Source of the DNA: Bacteroidota bacterium
GTDB lineage: Bacteria > Bacteroidota > Bacteroidia > AKYH767-A > OLB10
Direction: 5' to 3'
Assembly: GCA_016699635.1 (NCBI GenBank)
Contig: CP064983.1
Span: forward strand, 1,550,001 to 1,614,000
DNA length: 64,000 nt
Shown in pieces: positions 9,514 through 20,811 of this stretch. A program made the translations under genes and the position numbers. Every line of letters begins with the position of its first letter. Position 1 is the stretch's first letter. The notes beneath the pieces are model-generated. The model was not told where the DNA came from. It worked only from the letters and a program-made list of their open reading frames with translations, and ran no database searches.

Positions 9514-11672
9514 TTACTCCACAACTTTCATTTCGTCAACAATGTGTTTGGCTCCACCAAATTTGTCAATGCAAAACAAAACATATCTGATGTCAACACA
9601 AATAGTGCGTTTGTATTCTTCGTCATATTTAATATCGCCACTCATAGCTTCCCAGTTGCCATCGAATGCAAGTCCGATAATTTCGCCATTACCATTGATA
9701 ACAGGACTTCCGCTGTTGCCACCTGTAATGTCGTTGTTTGTGAGGAAGCAGGTGTTTAATGTTCCGTTGCTGCCATATCGACCGTAGTCTTTTTTGTTGT
9801 ACAGCTCAACTAACTTTTCAGGAACTTTAAATTCTGTATTGCTGTTATCCATTTTCTGCATCACACCTTCAATGGTTGTAAAGTAGCTGTACTTAACAGC
9901 ATCGGCAGGATCGTAAGCACGCACAGAGCCATAGCTTAAACGCATGGTGCTGTTGGCATCGGGATAGAGTTTTTTATCAGGCATCATTTCGCGAAGGCCT
10001 TCAATATACAATCTGTTGTTGGCAGCTAAGGCTAAATCAATGGTGCGGATAGGAGCACGGAAGTTGTCATCATAAAAACTCAACTGTGTGTTTATGAGTT
10101 TAAATGCTGGATCGTTTTTAAGTTTCTTTGCTAAAGGATTTTCTAAGAATGCAAGCACTTTGTTTTTGTCGGAGAAAATACTTTTTGCAAAAACTGCAGC
10201 AGCCATTTTGTTGTAGTCGCCTTTATATTTCTTAGCCATTTCTGCAAAGATGGGTGACTGCTGATCTTTTGCAACGTCATCGGCAAACGATTTTACAAGA
10301 ACGGCAAAAACTTTTGGTCAACACCGGCATCGTACTCTTCAAAATAATCTTCTACTCTTGATTTAAGCATTGCTGCTTTTGCTTTTATATCATCGGCATT
10401 TGGTTCCTTCTCGTTAAGCGCTTTGTCTAAAGCAGAAAACGAAAATGCATAACGCAAAATTTCTGTTCCCATTAATGCCTCTGAAGTATAAACACGCAGC
10501 TTGGCATATTTTCTGGCATTGTCATAAGATTGCTGAAGGTTGCCCATCACAAATCCATAGTGCAGTCTTCTTTTTTTATCGGCATTAACCCATGTAGTGA
10601 ATTGATTTTCGAGGTTGCGTTTTTGTTCAACAACTTTCATTCTTTTTAATTGCTTCTGCTGACCGATAAAATATTTCCAGTAGTTGCTTACCTGATTGCG
10701 CTTAGCCTGATATTTTATTCTTATAGCATCATTATCTGCCATTGCATTGTTGATGACATCTAATCTTTTGGTACGAAGTTTCACTAACGATGGACTTGTA
10801 ATGTCAAGACCATTTTCAATGCTGTATGAAGTTGCATAACGATCGGTGCGACCGGGGTAGCCCATAATCATAGCAAAATCGCCTTCTTTAACACCTTTAA
10901 TGCTGACAGGAAAATAGTATTTGGATTTTAACGGAACATTTTCTTTAGCATACTTTGCAGGTTTTCCATCGGGAGTTGTGTAGATACGAAACATAGAAAA
11001 ATCGCCTGTCTGACGTGGCCACATCCAGTTGTCGGTGTCGCCACCAAAGTTACCAATGCTCATTGGGGGTGTTCCAACCAAACGCACATCTTCGTATCTT
11101 TCGTAAACAAAAAGAAAATATTCATTGCCACCATACATTGCACGCACATCGGCAGTATAAAACTCATTACCTGCAGTTGCTTCTTTAGTCAGCTTGGAAT
11201 AGATTCCAGGTAGTTTGGCTTGTAAATCAGCTTCGGAAAGTGTGTCGCTGATTTCTGCCTTTACTTTTTGTGTAACATCTTCCATGCGGATAAGGAATTT
11301 TACTGAAAGACCTGGTGCAGGAAGTTCTTTATCGCGAGCTGTTGCCCAAAAACCGTTAGTCAAATAATCATGATCTAAACTACTCAACGATTGAATGTAA
11401 TCAAGTCCGCAGTGATGGTTGGTAAGAATTAATCCATCGGGCGAAACAATTTCGCCTGTACATCCACCACCAAAGTGAATGATACCATCTTTCATGGATG
11501 ATTTGTTGATGTTGTAAATGTCATCTGCCGTGAGCTTGAAGCCCATTTTTTGCATGTCTGCCTCATTAAGTTGTTTTAAAGTTGACAGCAGCCACATACC
11601 TTCATCGGCATGCAACATTGTAGTAAAAAACAGTGCAAAGGCTGTTAGAAACAGTCGTAATTTATGATTCAT
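9514..11672 (-). CDS. S46 family dipeptidyl-peptidase, DPP7/DPP11-like (single-base frameshift)
   Basis: A periplasmic serine exopeptidase that releases dipeptides from peptides, a main amino-acid supply route in many Bacteroidota. The N-terminal signal peptide ends near MLHADEG; the catalytic His lies in LTNHHCGLD and the catalytic Ser in GGNSGSPV near the C-terminus. The two parts, 10293-11672 and 9514-10239, are separated by a frameshift at 10312-10315, where the coding strand has four A and needs five; the repaired 719-residue protein is of normal family length and reads VDQKVFAVLVKSFADD across the join. Eighteen residues after the catalytic Ser is Gly (FDGNWE); family literature places Arg there in Asp/Glu-specific DPP11 and Gly in DPP7, so a preference for hydrophobic substrates is inferred. 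Confidence 0.87.
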
Positions 11673-11865
11673 AATTTAAAAGATTTTGTGTGGCGAATAT
11701 CTGTATTTTTATTCTTATAATCGTTAAAAACTTGTTAATGACAGAGGAATATTAGACGGTAACAAATTTATTCTGTTAGTTCCAAAATTTTCGCATACAT
11801 TTTATGACACAAATCAGTTGTTTTCTTCAGTAACCATTCATTGGGTTTTTCGTAAATTTGACCTG

Positions 11866-12189
11866 TTGAAAATAGCAGCCTACATATTCAGTATATACTT
11901 TTTAGCTTTATCTGTAATGCCATGTACAGATAACGATGCATTAGATATTTTTTCAGATTTGCGTCATTCATCACAATCAACTTCTGCAAATGATGATCAT
12001 AATCATGAAGCAGAAACCTGCTCACCATTTTGTATTTGTGCATGTTGTGGTCATACGGCTGCTACACAATTTACGTTTTTATATTTCACCACCTGCACTG
12101 CAGTAAGTAACGTGCAGTTTAATCCCTATAAAATTTTACTTTCTACAGAGAGTTATATAGGAATCTGGCAGCCGCCCAAAATCAGTTAA
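11866..12189 (+). CDS. Small Cys/His-rich secreted or membrane protein, DUF6660-like
   Basis: About 107 residues with an N-terminal hydrophobic segment (AAYIFSIYFLALSVMPC) followed by a metal-ligand-rich stretch: HNHEAETC then CICACCGH. The TTG at 11866 is preferred over the upstream TTG because it starts just before the hydrophobic signal. Small proteins of this kind are commonly found directly ahead of heavy-metal RND efflux genes in Bacteroidota, and here it precedes a CzcA-type pump by about 90 bases, so a periplasmic metal-binding or sensing role is inferred. No enzymatic motif is present. Confidence 0.6.
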   Translation: MKIAAYIFSIYFLALSVMPCTDNDALDIFSDLRHSSQSTSANDDHNHEAETCSPFCICACCGHTAATQFTFLYFTTCTAVSNVQFNPYKILLSTESYIGIWQPPKIS

Positions 12190-12201
12190 TATAAATTTAT
12201 G

Positions 12202-12220
12202 ACATTGCTTTTTGCAATGT
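12202..12220 (+). promoter_or_regulatory. Hairpin in the leader of the metal efflux operon
   Basis: ACATTGC and GCAATGT form a 7-bp perfect stem with a T5 loop between the DUF6660-like gene and the RND pump. There is no T-run after it, so it may be an RNA-processing or weak attenuation site rather than a terminator. Confidence 0.3.
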
Positions 12221-12282
12221 GAATTAATGCTATTGCAAAATGGCATACAATAAGTTATATGTTTAATTTTAACTGATTATAT

Positions 12283-15200
12283 ATGTTAGAAAAAATTATT
12301 TCGTTCAGTATAAAGAACAAATTAATCATTGCCATGATGACGCTGGCACTCATAATATGGGGTGTGTGGAGTGCTGGCAGATTACCAATAGATGCTGTTC
12401 CTGATATTACCAACAATCAGGTACAGATAATTACATTATGCCCTACACTTGCCGGACAGGAGGTAGAGCAGTTGGTGACTTATCCGATAGAACAAAGTAT
12501 TGCAAACCTTCCTGACCTTGAAGAGTTGCGAAGTATTTCGCGCTTTGGTCTTTCGTTGATTACAGTAGTTTTTAAAGAAAATGTAGATGTGTATTTTGCA
12601 CGACAGCTCATCAATGAAAGATTGAATGAGGCTGTTGAGAATATACCTGCAGGTGTAGGCAAGCCTGAGATGGGTCCTGTAAGTACAGGATTGGGAGAAG
12701 TGTATCAGTACATTATTCATCCAAAAAAAGAAAGCGAAAACAAATATTCAGCAATGGACTTGCGCACCATGCAGGATTGGATTGTTGCACGACAGCTATA
12801 CGGCACACCGGGCATTGCCGAAGTAAATTCTTTTGGAGGAAAACTAAAACAGTATGAAGTAGCTGTAAATCCTTCGAGGTTACTTGCAATGGGTGTTACC
12901 ATACCGGATATTTTTTCGGCACTCCAAAAGAATAATGAGAACACAGGAGGGGCATATATTGATAAAAAACCAAACGCCTATTTTATTCGGGGTATTGGTT
13001 TAATAGGTTCGTTTGATGATATAAAGAATATTGTAGTCAAACAAAATCCAAATGGTATTCTAATTCTGATTAAAGATGTAGCCGAAGTTCAGTTTGAAAG
13101 TGCAATTCGCTATGGTGCATTGACATATAATGGAGAGAAAGATGTTGTTGGTGGCATAGTGATGATGCTAAAAGGCTACAACAGTGCAGAAGTAGTGAAT
13201 CGTGTAAAAGAGAAAATGAGTACTATACAGAAATCATTGCCTGATGATGTAGTTATTGAACCATTTCTTGATCGCACCGATTTGGTAAAAAGAGCAATTT
13301 CTACAGTAGAAAAGAACCTGATTGAAGGGGCATTAATAGTTATTCTTGTGTTGGTTTTGTTTCTTGGAAATCTAAGAGCGGGTTTAATTGTAGCCAGCGC
13401 TATTCCTTTGTCACTGTTGTTTGCTCTTGGAATGATGAATGTGTTTGGTGTTAGTGCGAATCTGATGAGCCTTGGAGCAATTGACTTCGGACTTATTGTT
13501 GACGGTGCAGTAATTGTTGTTGAATCTTCGCTTTATTTTCTGGAGCATAGAAAAAATATGCTACGACTTACACAAAATGAAATGGATGATGTGGTGGAAA
13601 ACCGCACCAAAAGAATGATGAGCAGTGCAGTTTTTGGTCAGATAATTATTATGATTGTTTACCTGCCCATACTTAGTTTAATAGGCATTGAAGGAAAAAT
13701 GTTCAGGCCAATGGCGCAGACAGTTTCATTTGCCATTATTGGGGCGCTGCTACTTTCACTCACCTACATTCCAATGATGAGTGCATTATTTCTACCCAAA
13801 CAACTTTCGCACAAAAAATCTTTCAACGACAAAATGATGGATTTTTTACAAAGTAAATATACCCCGTTGCTTAACACTGCTATTCGTTTTAAAAGAGCTG
13901 TGGTTGCAAGCGCTGTTGTGATATTTGCTATTGCTGTTTTTGTCTTTTCAAGAATGGGTGGTGAGTTTATTCCAACACTTCAGGAAGGCGATTATGCTTT
14001 TCATTGCATATTACCACAGGGCACATCGTTATCACAAAGCATAGAAACTTCAATGCAATGTATGCGTGAAATCAAAAAGTTTGATGAAGTGAAAATGGTT
14101 GTAGGCAAGACGGGTAGTGCAGAGGTGCCTTCAGATCCAATGCCTACTGAAGCTACGGATATGATTATTGTACTTAAACCCAAAAGTGAGTGGAAAAGAA
14201 AAATCAGTTATGATGAGCTTGCAGATGAAATTATGGAGAAGTTGGAAGTTATTCCCGGAGTTTTTTTTGAAAAAAGCCAACCTATACAAATGCGGTTTAA
14301 CGAATTGATGACAGGGATAAGACAGGATGTTGCAGTAAAAATTTTCGGAGAAAATATGGACACATTACTTTATTATGCCAATCGAGTAAATGTAGTTGTA
14401 CAAAAAGTACAGGGAGCAACGGAGCCAAGTGTTGAACGTGTTGCAGGCTTGCCTCAGATAGTCATCAGATACAATCGTTCGCAGATAGCAAACTATGGAT
14501 TGTCAATAGAAGATGTAAACCACATTGTGAGCACGGCATTTGCTGGTGGTAAAGCCGGAGTGGTTTTTGAAAACGAAAGACGCTATGACCTGATGGTGCG
14601 TTTAGACAGTGCAAGCAGAAATAATCTGGATGATGTTGGCAGGTTACTTATACCAGTCAGTAATGGTATGCAAATTCCATTAACTCAGGTTGCTGATGTA
14701 AAATTGAATTGGGCCCTGCACAAATCAGTCGCGAAAACGGACGAAGAAGAATAGTTGTTGGCTTTAATGTAAAAGACCGCGATGTGGCAAGTGTTGTTGA
14801 AGAGATAGAATCGCAGCTTGCAGAAAAAGTAAAATTACCCGAAGGATATTATTATACCTATGGCGGAACATTTGAAAATCTTCAGGCAGCAAGTAAAAGA
14901 TTGATGATTGCTTTGCCTATTGCCTTAGCACTCATTTTTGTTATGTTGTTTTTTACGTTTAAGTCGGCCAAGCAGGCATTGTTGATTTATACAACCATAC
15001 CCATGAGTGCCATTGGTGGTGTTTTGCATTGTTGTTGCGCGATATGTCTTTTAGTATTTCTGCCGGTGTTGGCTTTATTGCCTTGTTTGGTGTAGCTGTG
15101 CTAAATGGAATTGTTCTCATCGGCACTTTTAATCAGTTAAAGCAGGAAGGTGTTGAAGATATTCTGGAGCGAATAAAAGAAGGAACAAGGTCACGACTTC

Positions 15201-16648
15201 GTCCTGTATTGATGACTGCTACTGTGGCATCGTTAGGATTTTTGCCAATGGCATTGTCGCAAAGTGCAGGAGCAGAAGTGCAGAAGCCTTTGGCAACAGT
15301 AGTTATTGGCGGTCTTATCACTGCAACACTGCTTACACTTTTTGTGCTACCCTTATTTTATTTGTTTTTTTCTTCAGAGAAGAAAGTTAAAGTTGAAGGA
15401 AATAATTTTTCAGGAGTAATGCCTATAATTCTTTTGATATTATCAGCTATGTTGCTTCCTACAATATCATCAGCACAAACAAATGTTACATTGGAACAAG
15501 CCATTTCATTAGCAATGAAAAACAATTTACATCTTCAGGCACAACAATTAAATGTACAATCGTATGAGTCTTTAAAGAAGTCAAGTTTTGAGTTGCCAAA
15601 GACAGAAGTAAATTTTCAATACGGACAATACAACAGTATAAAAAAGGATAATGGAATAAATATACAACAAACCATTCCGATGCCCGGATATTTTGTTACA
15701 AAAGCACGATTGAACAATGCTGAGTTAAAAGGAGCACAACTACAGCAGAATATAGCAATCAAACAAATTATCTCTCAGGTTTCGTCTGCTTATTATGAGA
15801 TTGTCTTTTTACAGCAGAATGAAAAAGAGCTACAAAAATTGGACAGCATTTATTCGGGCTTTGTACAGGCAGCAACATTGCGTTACACTTCCGGTGAAAG
15901 TAACCTGCTTGAAAAAACAACGGCAGAAACCAAACGTGGTGAAGTGCAATTAAAAGTTATTAGAAATAATACAGCACTTAAAATCGCTTACTCAACATTA
16001 GAAGCACTTTTAAATACTTCAAATCTTATTGTGACACCGATAAGTAATTTCGTGCCTCTTGTACCCGATAATGTTTTGGATTCAGCTACGATTACAAACA
16101 ATTTTTCTTATCAACTCATGTTACAACAAGCAGCAATTGCTAAAAGAACAAAGTCTGCAGAAGCAGCCATGGCACTACCTGAATTGAATATTGGTTATAT
16201 GAATCAAAGTATCATTGGCTTTCAGGAAGTGAATGGAGCAGATGTTTATTTTAATAGAAGCAAGCGATTCACAGGGTTTAGCATGGGCATCACTGTACCA
16301 CTGACATTCTTTAGTAATGTCAGTAAAGTAAAATCATTTTCATTCAGACATCAGGAATTGCTTAAAGAGGCGGAGAACAGTAAAATAGAGTTGCAAAGTC
16401 AGCTACAGAATGCATTTGCCACATATCTGCAAAACCTGAATCAGTACAATTATTTTAAAAACACTGCAATGCCAAATGCCGATGCAATAATCAACACATC
16501 AACATTAGCATACAGAAACGGTGAAATAAATTATCTTGAATATGCAGCAGCACTTGAAAATGCAACAGCAATACGAACAGGCTTTCTGCAAAGTATTCAC
16601 GATGTAAATCAAACAGTCATCAACATAAATTCTTTAACCAATAAATAA
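12283..16648 (+). CDS. CzcA-type heavy-metal RND efflux pump fused to a TolC-like outer membrane factor (two frameshifts)
   Basis: Inner membrane proton/metal antiporter that drives divalent cation efflux through the envelope. The RND part covers about the first 1040 residues, with the TM4 relay DFGLIVDGAVIVVE resembling the Zn/Co/Cd (HME1) class rather than the Cu class. After the last RND helix the same frame continues into a vestigial signal peptide (ILLILSAMLLPTISSAQ, near 15430-15475) and a TolC/CzcC-type domain to the end. Two single-base losses break the frame: at 14709-14713 (joining VKLN to GPAQISREN) and in the T run at 15022-15025 (joining SAIGGV to LLLRDMSFSIS). Repaired length is 1455 residues, matching the pump-OMF fusions known in Bacteroidota. 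It is followed 11 bases later by the adaptor gene. Confidence 0.88.
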
Positions 16649-16659
16649 AAATCAGAACA

Positions 16660-17922
16660 ATGCAAACGATAAAGTATTATTTATATATCATATTAATTTC
16701 GCTGCTGACAGGTTCATGCAGCACAAAAAACACAACCGGTGAAGCCGAAAACCCTGTTGATGCACATGCACATGAAAGTGCAACTACAACCACACTCACT
16801 TCAGAGCAAATAAAATCTATTGGTGTCACAACAGGAGGGTTTGAAAAGAAACAATTGACAGCTTCACTGAAGGCAAACGGAATTTTAAAAGTTCCGAATC
16901 AAAATCGTGCAAATGCAACTTCATTACTTGGCGGTACAGTGAAAGAGATATTAGTTCAGACAGGAGCATCGGTACAGAAAGGGCAAACCATTGCTATTAT
17001 CAGTAACAATCAGTTCATCAGTATGCAGGAAGAATATCTCAGTATAAGTGCACGTGCAGGTCTTGCAGAAGCAGATTTTGAAAGACAAAAAACGTTGAAA
17101 GAAGGTAATGCAGCATCGTTGAAAGCCTTTCAGCAGGCAGAGGCAGAACTGAAGTCATTACGTGCAAAAAAATCAGGCTTACAAAAGCAATTGTCTTTAA
17201 TCGGTATTGATGCCCAGCAGTTGACTCCTGAAAATATTCAATCGTCAGTAAATATTAAAAGCCCCATTAATGGATCTGTAAGCAATGTACTGGTAAATAT
17301 CGGAAGTTATCTTGAAGCAAGTAATCCTGTTGCAGAGATTGTTGACAACAGTCAATTGCATCTTGACTTGTATGTGTATGAAAAAGACCTCAACAAGGTT
17401 AAAGTAGGACAGACAATACATTTCACACTCACCAATAATCCGGGTAAAGAATACGATGCTGATATTTATGCTATCAGTAATACGTTTGAGCCAAACACAA
17501 AAGCAGTCTCTGTACATGCAACTGTTAAAGGTGACAAACATGGACTGATTGATGGCATGAGCATTACTGCTTTGATAAGCTTAGAAAACGCAACTTATTT
17601 GGCAGTACCGACAGAAGCAATCGTTTCAAATGAAGGCCAGGATTTTATTTTTATTGTCTCTGATAAAGAAGTTCCACCACAAGAGGCCGCTGCACATGAC
17701 CATAGCGCACATGATCATGCAGCACATGACCATAGTGCTGAACCCGTTACAGAGTCCGGTACAGTGTTTGAAAGAATTCCTATCAGAAAAGGAACAACAG
17801 ATGTGGGTTATTCGGAGATTACTTTATTAAAAGATATTCCTGCCGATAGTAAGGTGGTTACTAAAGGTGCATTTTTTATTCTGGCTAAGATGACCAATCA
17901 GGGTGAGGCACATGAGCATTGA
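16660..17922 (+). CDS. Periplasmic adaptor subunit of heavy-metal RND efflux system (CzcB-like)
   Basis: A 420-residue membrane fusion protein that would link the RND pump to the outer membrane factor. It starts with a lipoprotein signal (ISLLTGSCSTK, lipid on Cys about residue 20), then a biotinyl-lipoyl-like half motif (GGTVKEILVQTGASVQKGQ), an alpha-helical hairpin, the second lipoyl half (IKSPINGSVSNVLVNIGSYL) and beta-barrel domain. Two His-rich stretches, DAHAHE near the N-terminus and a HDH repeat near residues 343-358, are likely metal ligands and support a metal rather than drug substrate. The operon partner is the CzcA-TolC fusion just upstream. Confidence 0.88.
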   Translation: MQTIKYYLYIILISLLTGSCSTKNTTGEAENPVDAHAHESATTTTLTSEQIKSIGVTTGGFEKKQLTASLKANGILKVPNQNRANATSLLGGTVKEILVQTGASVQKGQTIAIISNNQFISMQEEYLSISARAGLAEADFERQKTLKEGNAASLKAFQQAEAELKSLRAKKSGLQKQLSLIGIDAQQLTPENIQSSVNIKSPINGSVSNVLVNIGSYLEASNPVAEIVDNSQLHLDLYVYEKDLNKVKVGQTIHFTLTNNPGKEYDADIYAISNTFEPNTKAVSVHATVKGDKHGLIDGMSITALISLENATYLAVPTEAIVSNEGQDFIFIVSDKEVPPQEAAAHDHSAHDHAAHDHSAEPVTESGTVFERIPIRKGTTDVGYSEITLLKDIPADSKVVTKGAFFILAKMTNQGEAHEH

Positions 17923-18003
17923 TTATTAAAAACTTAATAAAGTAACATCTGAGTAACTTATTTGGATTTGATTGATTAAATTTGACAACTGAAAGAATAT
18001 ATT

Positions 18004-18483
18004 ATGAGAAATATAAAAAGCAACATCAAAAATATTTTTATTGCAACTATTATCGGATTTATGCTGCACGGATGTAGTAGTAAACCAAGCGAAACAGTAA
18101 ACAGCACTAAGGTGAGTAAAGCAGTTAATGATGAGCCTGTAAACGAACCTGCAGAGCCTATTGAGCTGGATAATGGCCAAAAGTGGAAAGTAAATGAGGA
18201 GATGAAACCATTTCTTACAAATGGCAAAAACTTGTTGAATGAATACATTCAAAACGAAGATAACGACTATACAGGTTTAGCAGCAGCACTTAGTGAGCAG
18301 GATAATAAGTTGATTGAAAGCTGTACAATGGATGGTAAAAGCCACGAAGAATTACATAAATGGCTGCATCCACATTTAGATATGGTTGCCGATCTTGAGA
18401 GTACAAAAGATACAGCACAAGCTAAAAAGTTGGTGGAACAACTGAAGGCCTCTTATGTTGATTTTGAAAAGTACTTTCAATAA
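18004..18483 (+). CDS. Lipoprotein of unknown function associated with metal efflux
   Basis: A 159-residue protein with a lipoprotein signal (FMLHGCSSK; lipidated Cys near residue 25). The mature region is mainly helical and acidic, with the segment ESCTMDGKSHEELHKWLHPHLDMV containing one Cys and four His, a plausible metal site. I recall similar proteins beside RND metal efflux genes in Bacteroidota but no named family. It starts 81 bases after the adaptor gene and probably shares its transcript. Function is unknown; a periplasmic metal-binding role is an inference from residues and position. Confidence 0.6.
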   Translation: MRNIKSNIKNIFIATIIGFMLHGCSSKPSETVNSTKVSKAVNDEPVNEPAEPIELDNGQKWKVNEEMKPFLTNGKNLLNEYIQNEDNDYTGLAAALSEQDNKLIESCTMDGKSHEELHKWLHPHLDMVADLESTKDTAQAKKLVEQLKASYVDFEKYFQ

Positions 18484-18638
18484 GTACTGAAATATTTTTT
18501 GTTTACTTAGTAAACTGCAGGCAGAAGTAGGTTCTACTGAGTGTGATAATAATGAGAGGCAAAACACTGCTATATATGACATTCGTTAGTCAGATTAAAT
18601 AAACCACTTAACTCAAAAATGATAGGACGATAGCATAA

Positions 18639-20795
18639 ATGACAGAATTTTTTAATCAACTACTTCATGAGATCGAACGACCACTTACCAATCCGGTACT
18701 GATTTTTTCTTTGATATTATTTATCATTCTGCTTTCTCCCATTTTGCTGAGGCGTTTGAATATTCCCGGAATCATTGGGCTCATCATTGCAGGAGTAATT
18801 ATCGGGCCACATGGTTTATATATTCTCGAAAAAAACTCAGCAATCAATCTGTTTTCAACCATTGGTTTGCTTTACATCATGTTTATTGCCGGACTTGAAC
18901 TCGATCTGAATGAATTTAAATCTCATCGCAATAAAAGTTTGGTCTTTGGTTTTTTTACTTTCATCATTCCTTTAGGTATTGGCTTTCCTGTTTGTCATTA
19001 CTTGTTGTATTATGACTTTAATGCAAGTCTTCTGACAGCAAGCATGTTTGCTACACATACGCTTGTTGCCTATCCCATTGTAAGCAAGTTTGGTGTTTCA
19101 AAAAATCAGGCCGTTGCCATTACGGTAGGAGGAACTATTTTAACAGACACTGCCGTACTGATTATCCTTGCAGTAATCATGGGCAACAGCCAGGGAAACC
19201 TGAATCAGGAATTCTGGATTCGTTTAGGGGCATCACTGATTATTTTTTCTGCAATAATGTTTATTGTTATTCCGAGAATTGCAAAATGGTTTTTCAGAAA
19301 ACTCGAAAGTGAAAAACATTCGCATTATATTTTTGTACTCTCTGTGGTGTTTTTTGCAGCCTTTCTTGCAGAGGTTGCCGGAGTAGAACCAATCATAGGA
19401 GCCTTTGTTGCAGGTTTGGCATTGAACAAACTGATTCCACATTCATCAGCATTGATGAACAGAATTGAGTTTATTGGAAACTCTTTGTTTATTCCATTTT
19501 TCCTGATCAGTGTAGGGATGTTGGTTGATGTTAGTGTTATCATGAATGGACCTACTGCACTCATCATAGCAGGTACATTAACAATTGTTGCAATAACAGG
19601 AAAATGGCTTGCATCTTTTCTGACACAAGTTATTTTTAAATATACATCATCGCAACGGCAACTTATTTTCGGTTTAAGCAGTGCTCATGCTGCTGCAACA
19701 CTTGCCGTTATTTTAGTAGGTTATAAAGCAGGCATTCTTGATGAGAATATCCTCAACGGCACCATTATTCTTATTTTAATTACATGTATCATTGCTTCTT
19801 TTGCAACAGAGCGTGCCGCTAAAAAAATAATTGTAGAAACAGAAGATGACAGCAGCGATCTTTTAAAAAGTAGCAGTGCTTCCAATGAACATATTTTACT
19901 TCCTGTAGCCAATGTTGGTAAAATGGAAAAGCTGCTTGACTTTGCAATTTTAATAAAGGATAAAAAATCTGTTAACCCAGTGTCTGTTCTTTCTGTTGTA
20001 TCTGACAATAGCGAGGCAGAGAAAAATATTTTAAAGGCAAAAAATAAATTAGAAGATTTTGTTAAACAAGCCTCAGGAACAGAAACTAAAGTTAACGTAA
20101 TTACTACAATTGATCATAATGCAGCAAGCGGAATTACCCGTTGCTCAAGAGAAATTATGGCCGACATCATTGTTTTGGGATGGCCACAGCGTACAGGATT
20201 TCTTGATAAACTTATTGGTGAAAAAATTGAAAGTATATTAAACAATACAGATAAGACAACTTTAATTTGCTTTCTTGAAAAACCACTTGAACTTCATAAG
20301 CGAATAGTGGTTGCTGTACCACCTCTTGCCGAACATGAAAATGGATTTGGTTTATGGCTTACTAAATTGGCAAAGCTGGCACAGGAACTCAGTATTCCAA
20401 TTCATACATATTGTAATGAAGCAACTGAAAAATCAATAAGAAAATTTTTCAGTAAAGAAAAATTAGCAGCATCACTGAGCGTTAGTTTGTTTAGCGACTG
20501 GGATGATTTTCTGGTACTGGCAAGAAATATTCATGCTGATGATTTTGTTGTTTTGGTTTCTGCCAGACGTGGTGCAACTTCTTACATGAGTATTTTAGAT
20601 GGACTTCCGCTGAAAATAGAAAAACATTTTAGCGACAACAGCCGAGTTATTATTTATCCGCAACAATATGACGGCAATATTAATCTGGAAAACTATAGCG
20701 AGGTTTCAACAGAAACTTTAAACAGAGGTATTGAGGTGGTTCAGAAAATCGGTAAAGAAATTGGCTCAATGCTAAAAAAGAAAAATCAAGAGTAG
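18639..20795 (+). CDS. CPA2 family cation:proton antiporter with C-terminal UspA-like region
   Basis: A 718-residue inner membrane protein. Residues about 15-400 form twelve or so helices of the Na+(K+)/H+ exchanger fold, with the conserved FIAGLELDLNEF motif, the paired Asp-containing GGTILTDTAV segment and a GLSSAHAAATLAVILVG helix. The last 290 residues are soluble and resemble two tandem universal-stress-protein domains (ILLPVANVGKMEKLLDFA; RIVVAVPPLAEHENG), which may sense nucleotides. The gene follows the metal-efflux lipoprotein by 155 bases on the same strand; whether it belongs to that operon or simply balances ions is not decidable here. Ion specificity is not evident from sequence. 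Confidence 0.82.
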   Translation: MTEFFNQLLHEIERPLTNPVLIFSLILFIILLSPILLRRLNIPGIIGLIIAGVIIGPHGLYILEKNSAINLFSTIGLLYIMFIAGLELDLNEFKSHRNKSLVFGFFTFIIPLGIGFPVCHYLLYYDFNASLLTASMFATHTLVAYPIVSKFGVSKNQAVAITVGGTILTDTAVLIILAVIMGNSQGNLNQEFWIRLGASLIIFSAIMFIVIPRIAKWFFRKLESEKHSHYIFVLSVVFFAAFLAEVAGVEPIIGAFVAGLALNKLIPHSSALMNRIEFIGNSLFIPFFLISVGMLVDVSVIMNGPTALIIAGTLTIVAITGKWLASFLTQVIFKYTSSQRQLIFGLSSAHAAATLAVILVGYKAGILDENILNGTIILILITCIIASFATERAAKKIIVETEDDSSDLLKSSSASNEHILLPVANVGKMEKLLDFAILIKDKKSVNPVSVLSVVSDNSEAEKNILKAKNKLEDFVKQASGTETKVNVITTIDHNAASGITRCSREIMADIIVLGWPQRTGFLDKLIGEKIESILNNTDKTTLICFLEKPLELHKRIVVAVPPLAEHENGFGLWLTKLAKLAQELSIPIHTYCNEATEKSIRKFFSKEKLAASLSVSLFSDWDDFLVLARNIHADDFVVLVSARRGATSYMSILDGLPLKIEKHFSDNSRVIIYPQQYDGNINLENYSEVSTETLNRGIEVVQKIGKEIGSMLKKKNQE

Positions 20796-20811
20796 ATTTA
20801 TTCTTGATTAA

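Noticed and set aside
15419..16648. Separate tolC gene starting at ATG 15419.
   Set aside because: Fusion to the RND pump without stop is seen in other Bacteroidota, and the purine-rich stretch is too close to the ATG to be a normal ribosome site; kept as a finding, not as a separate gene.
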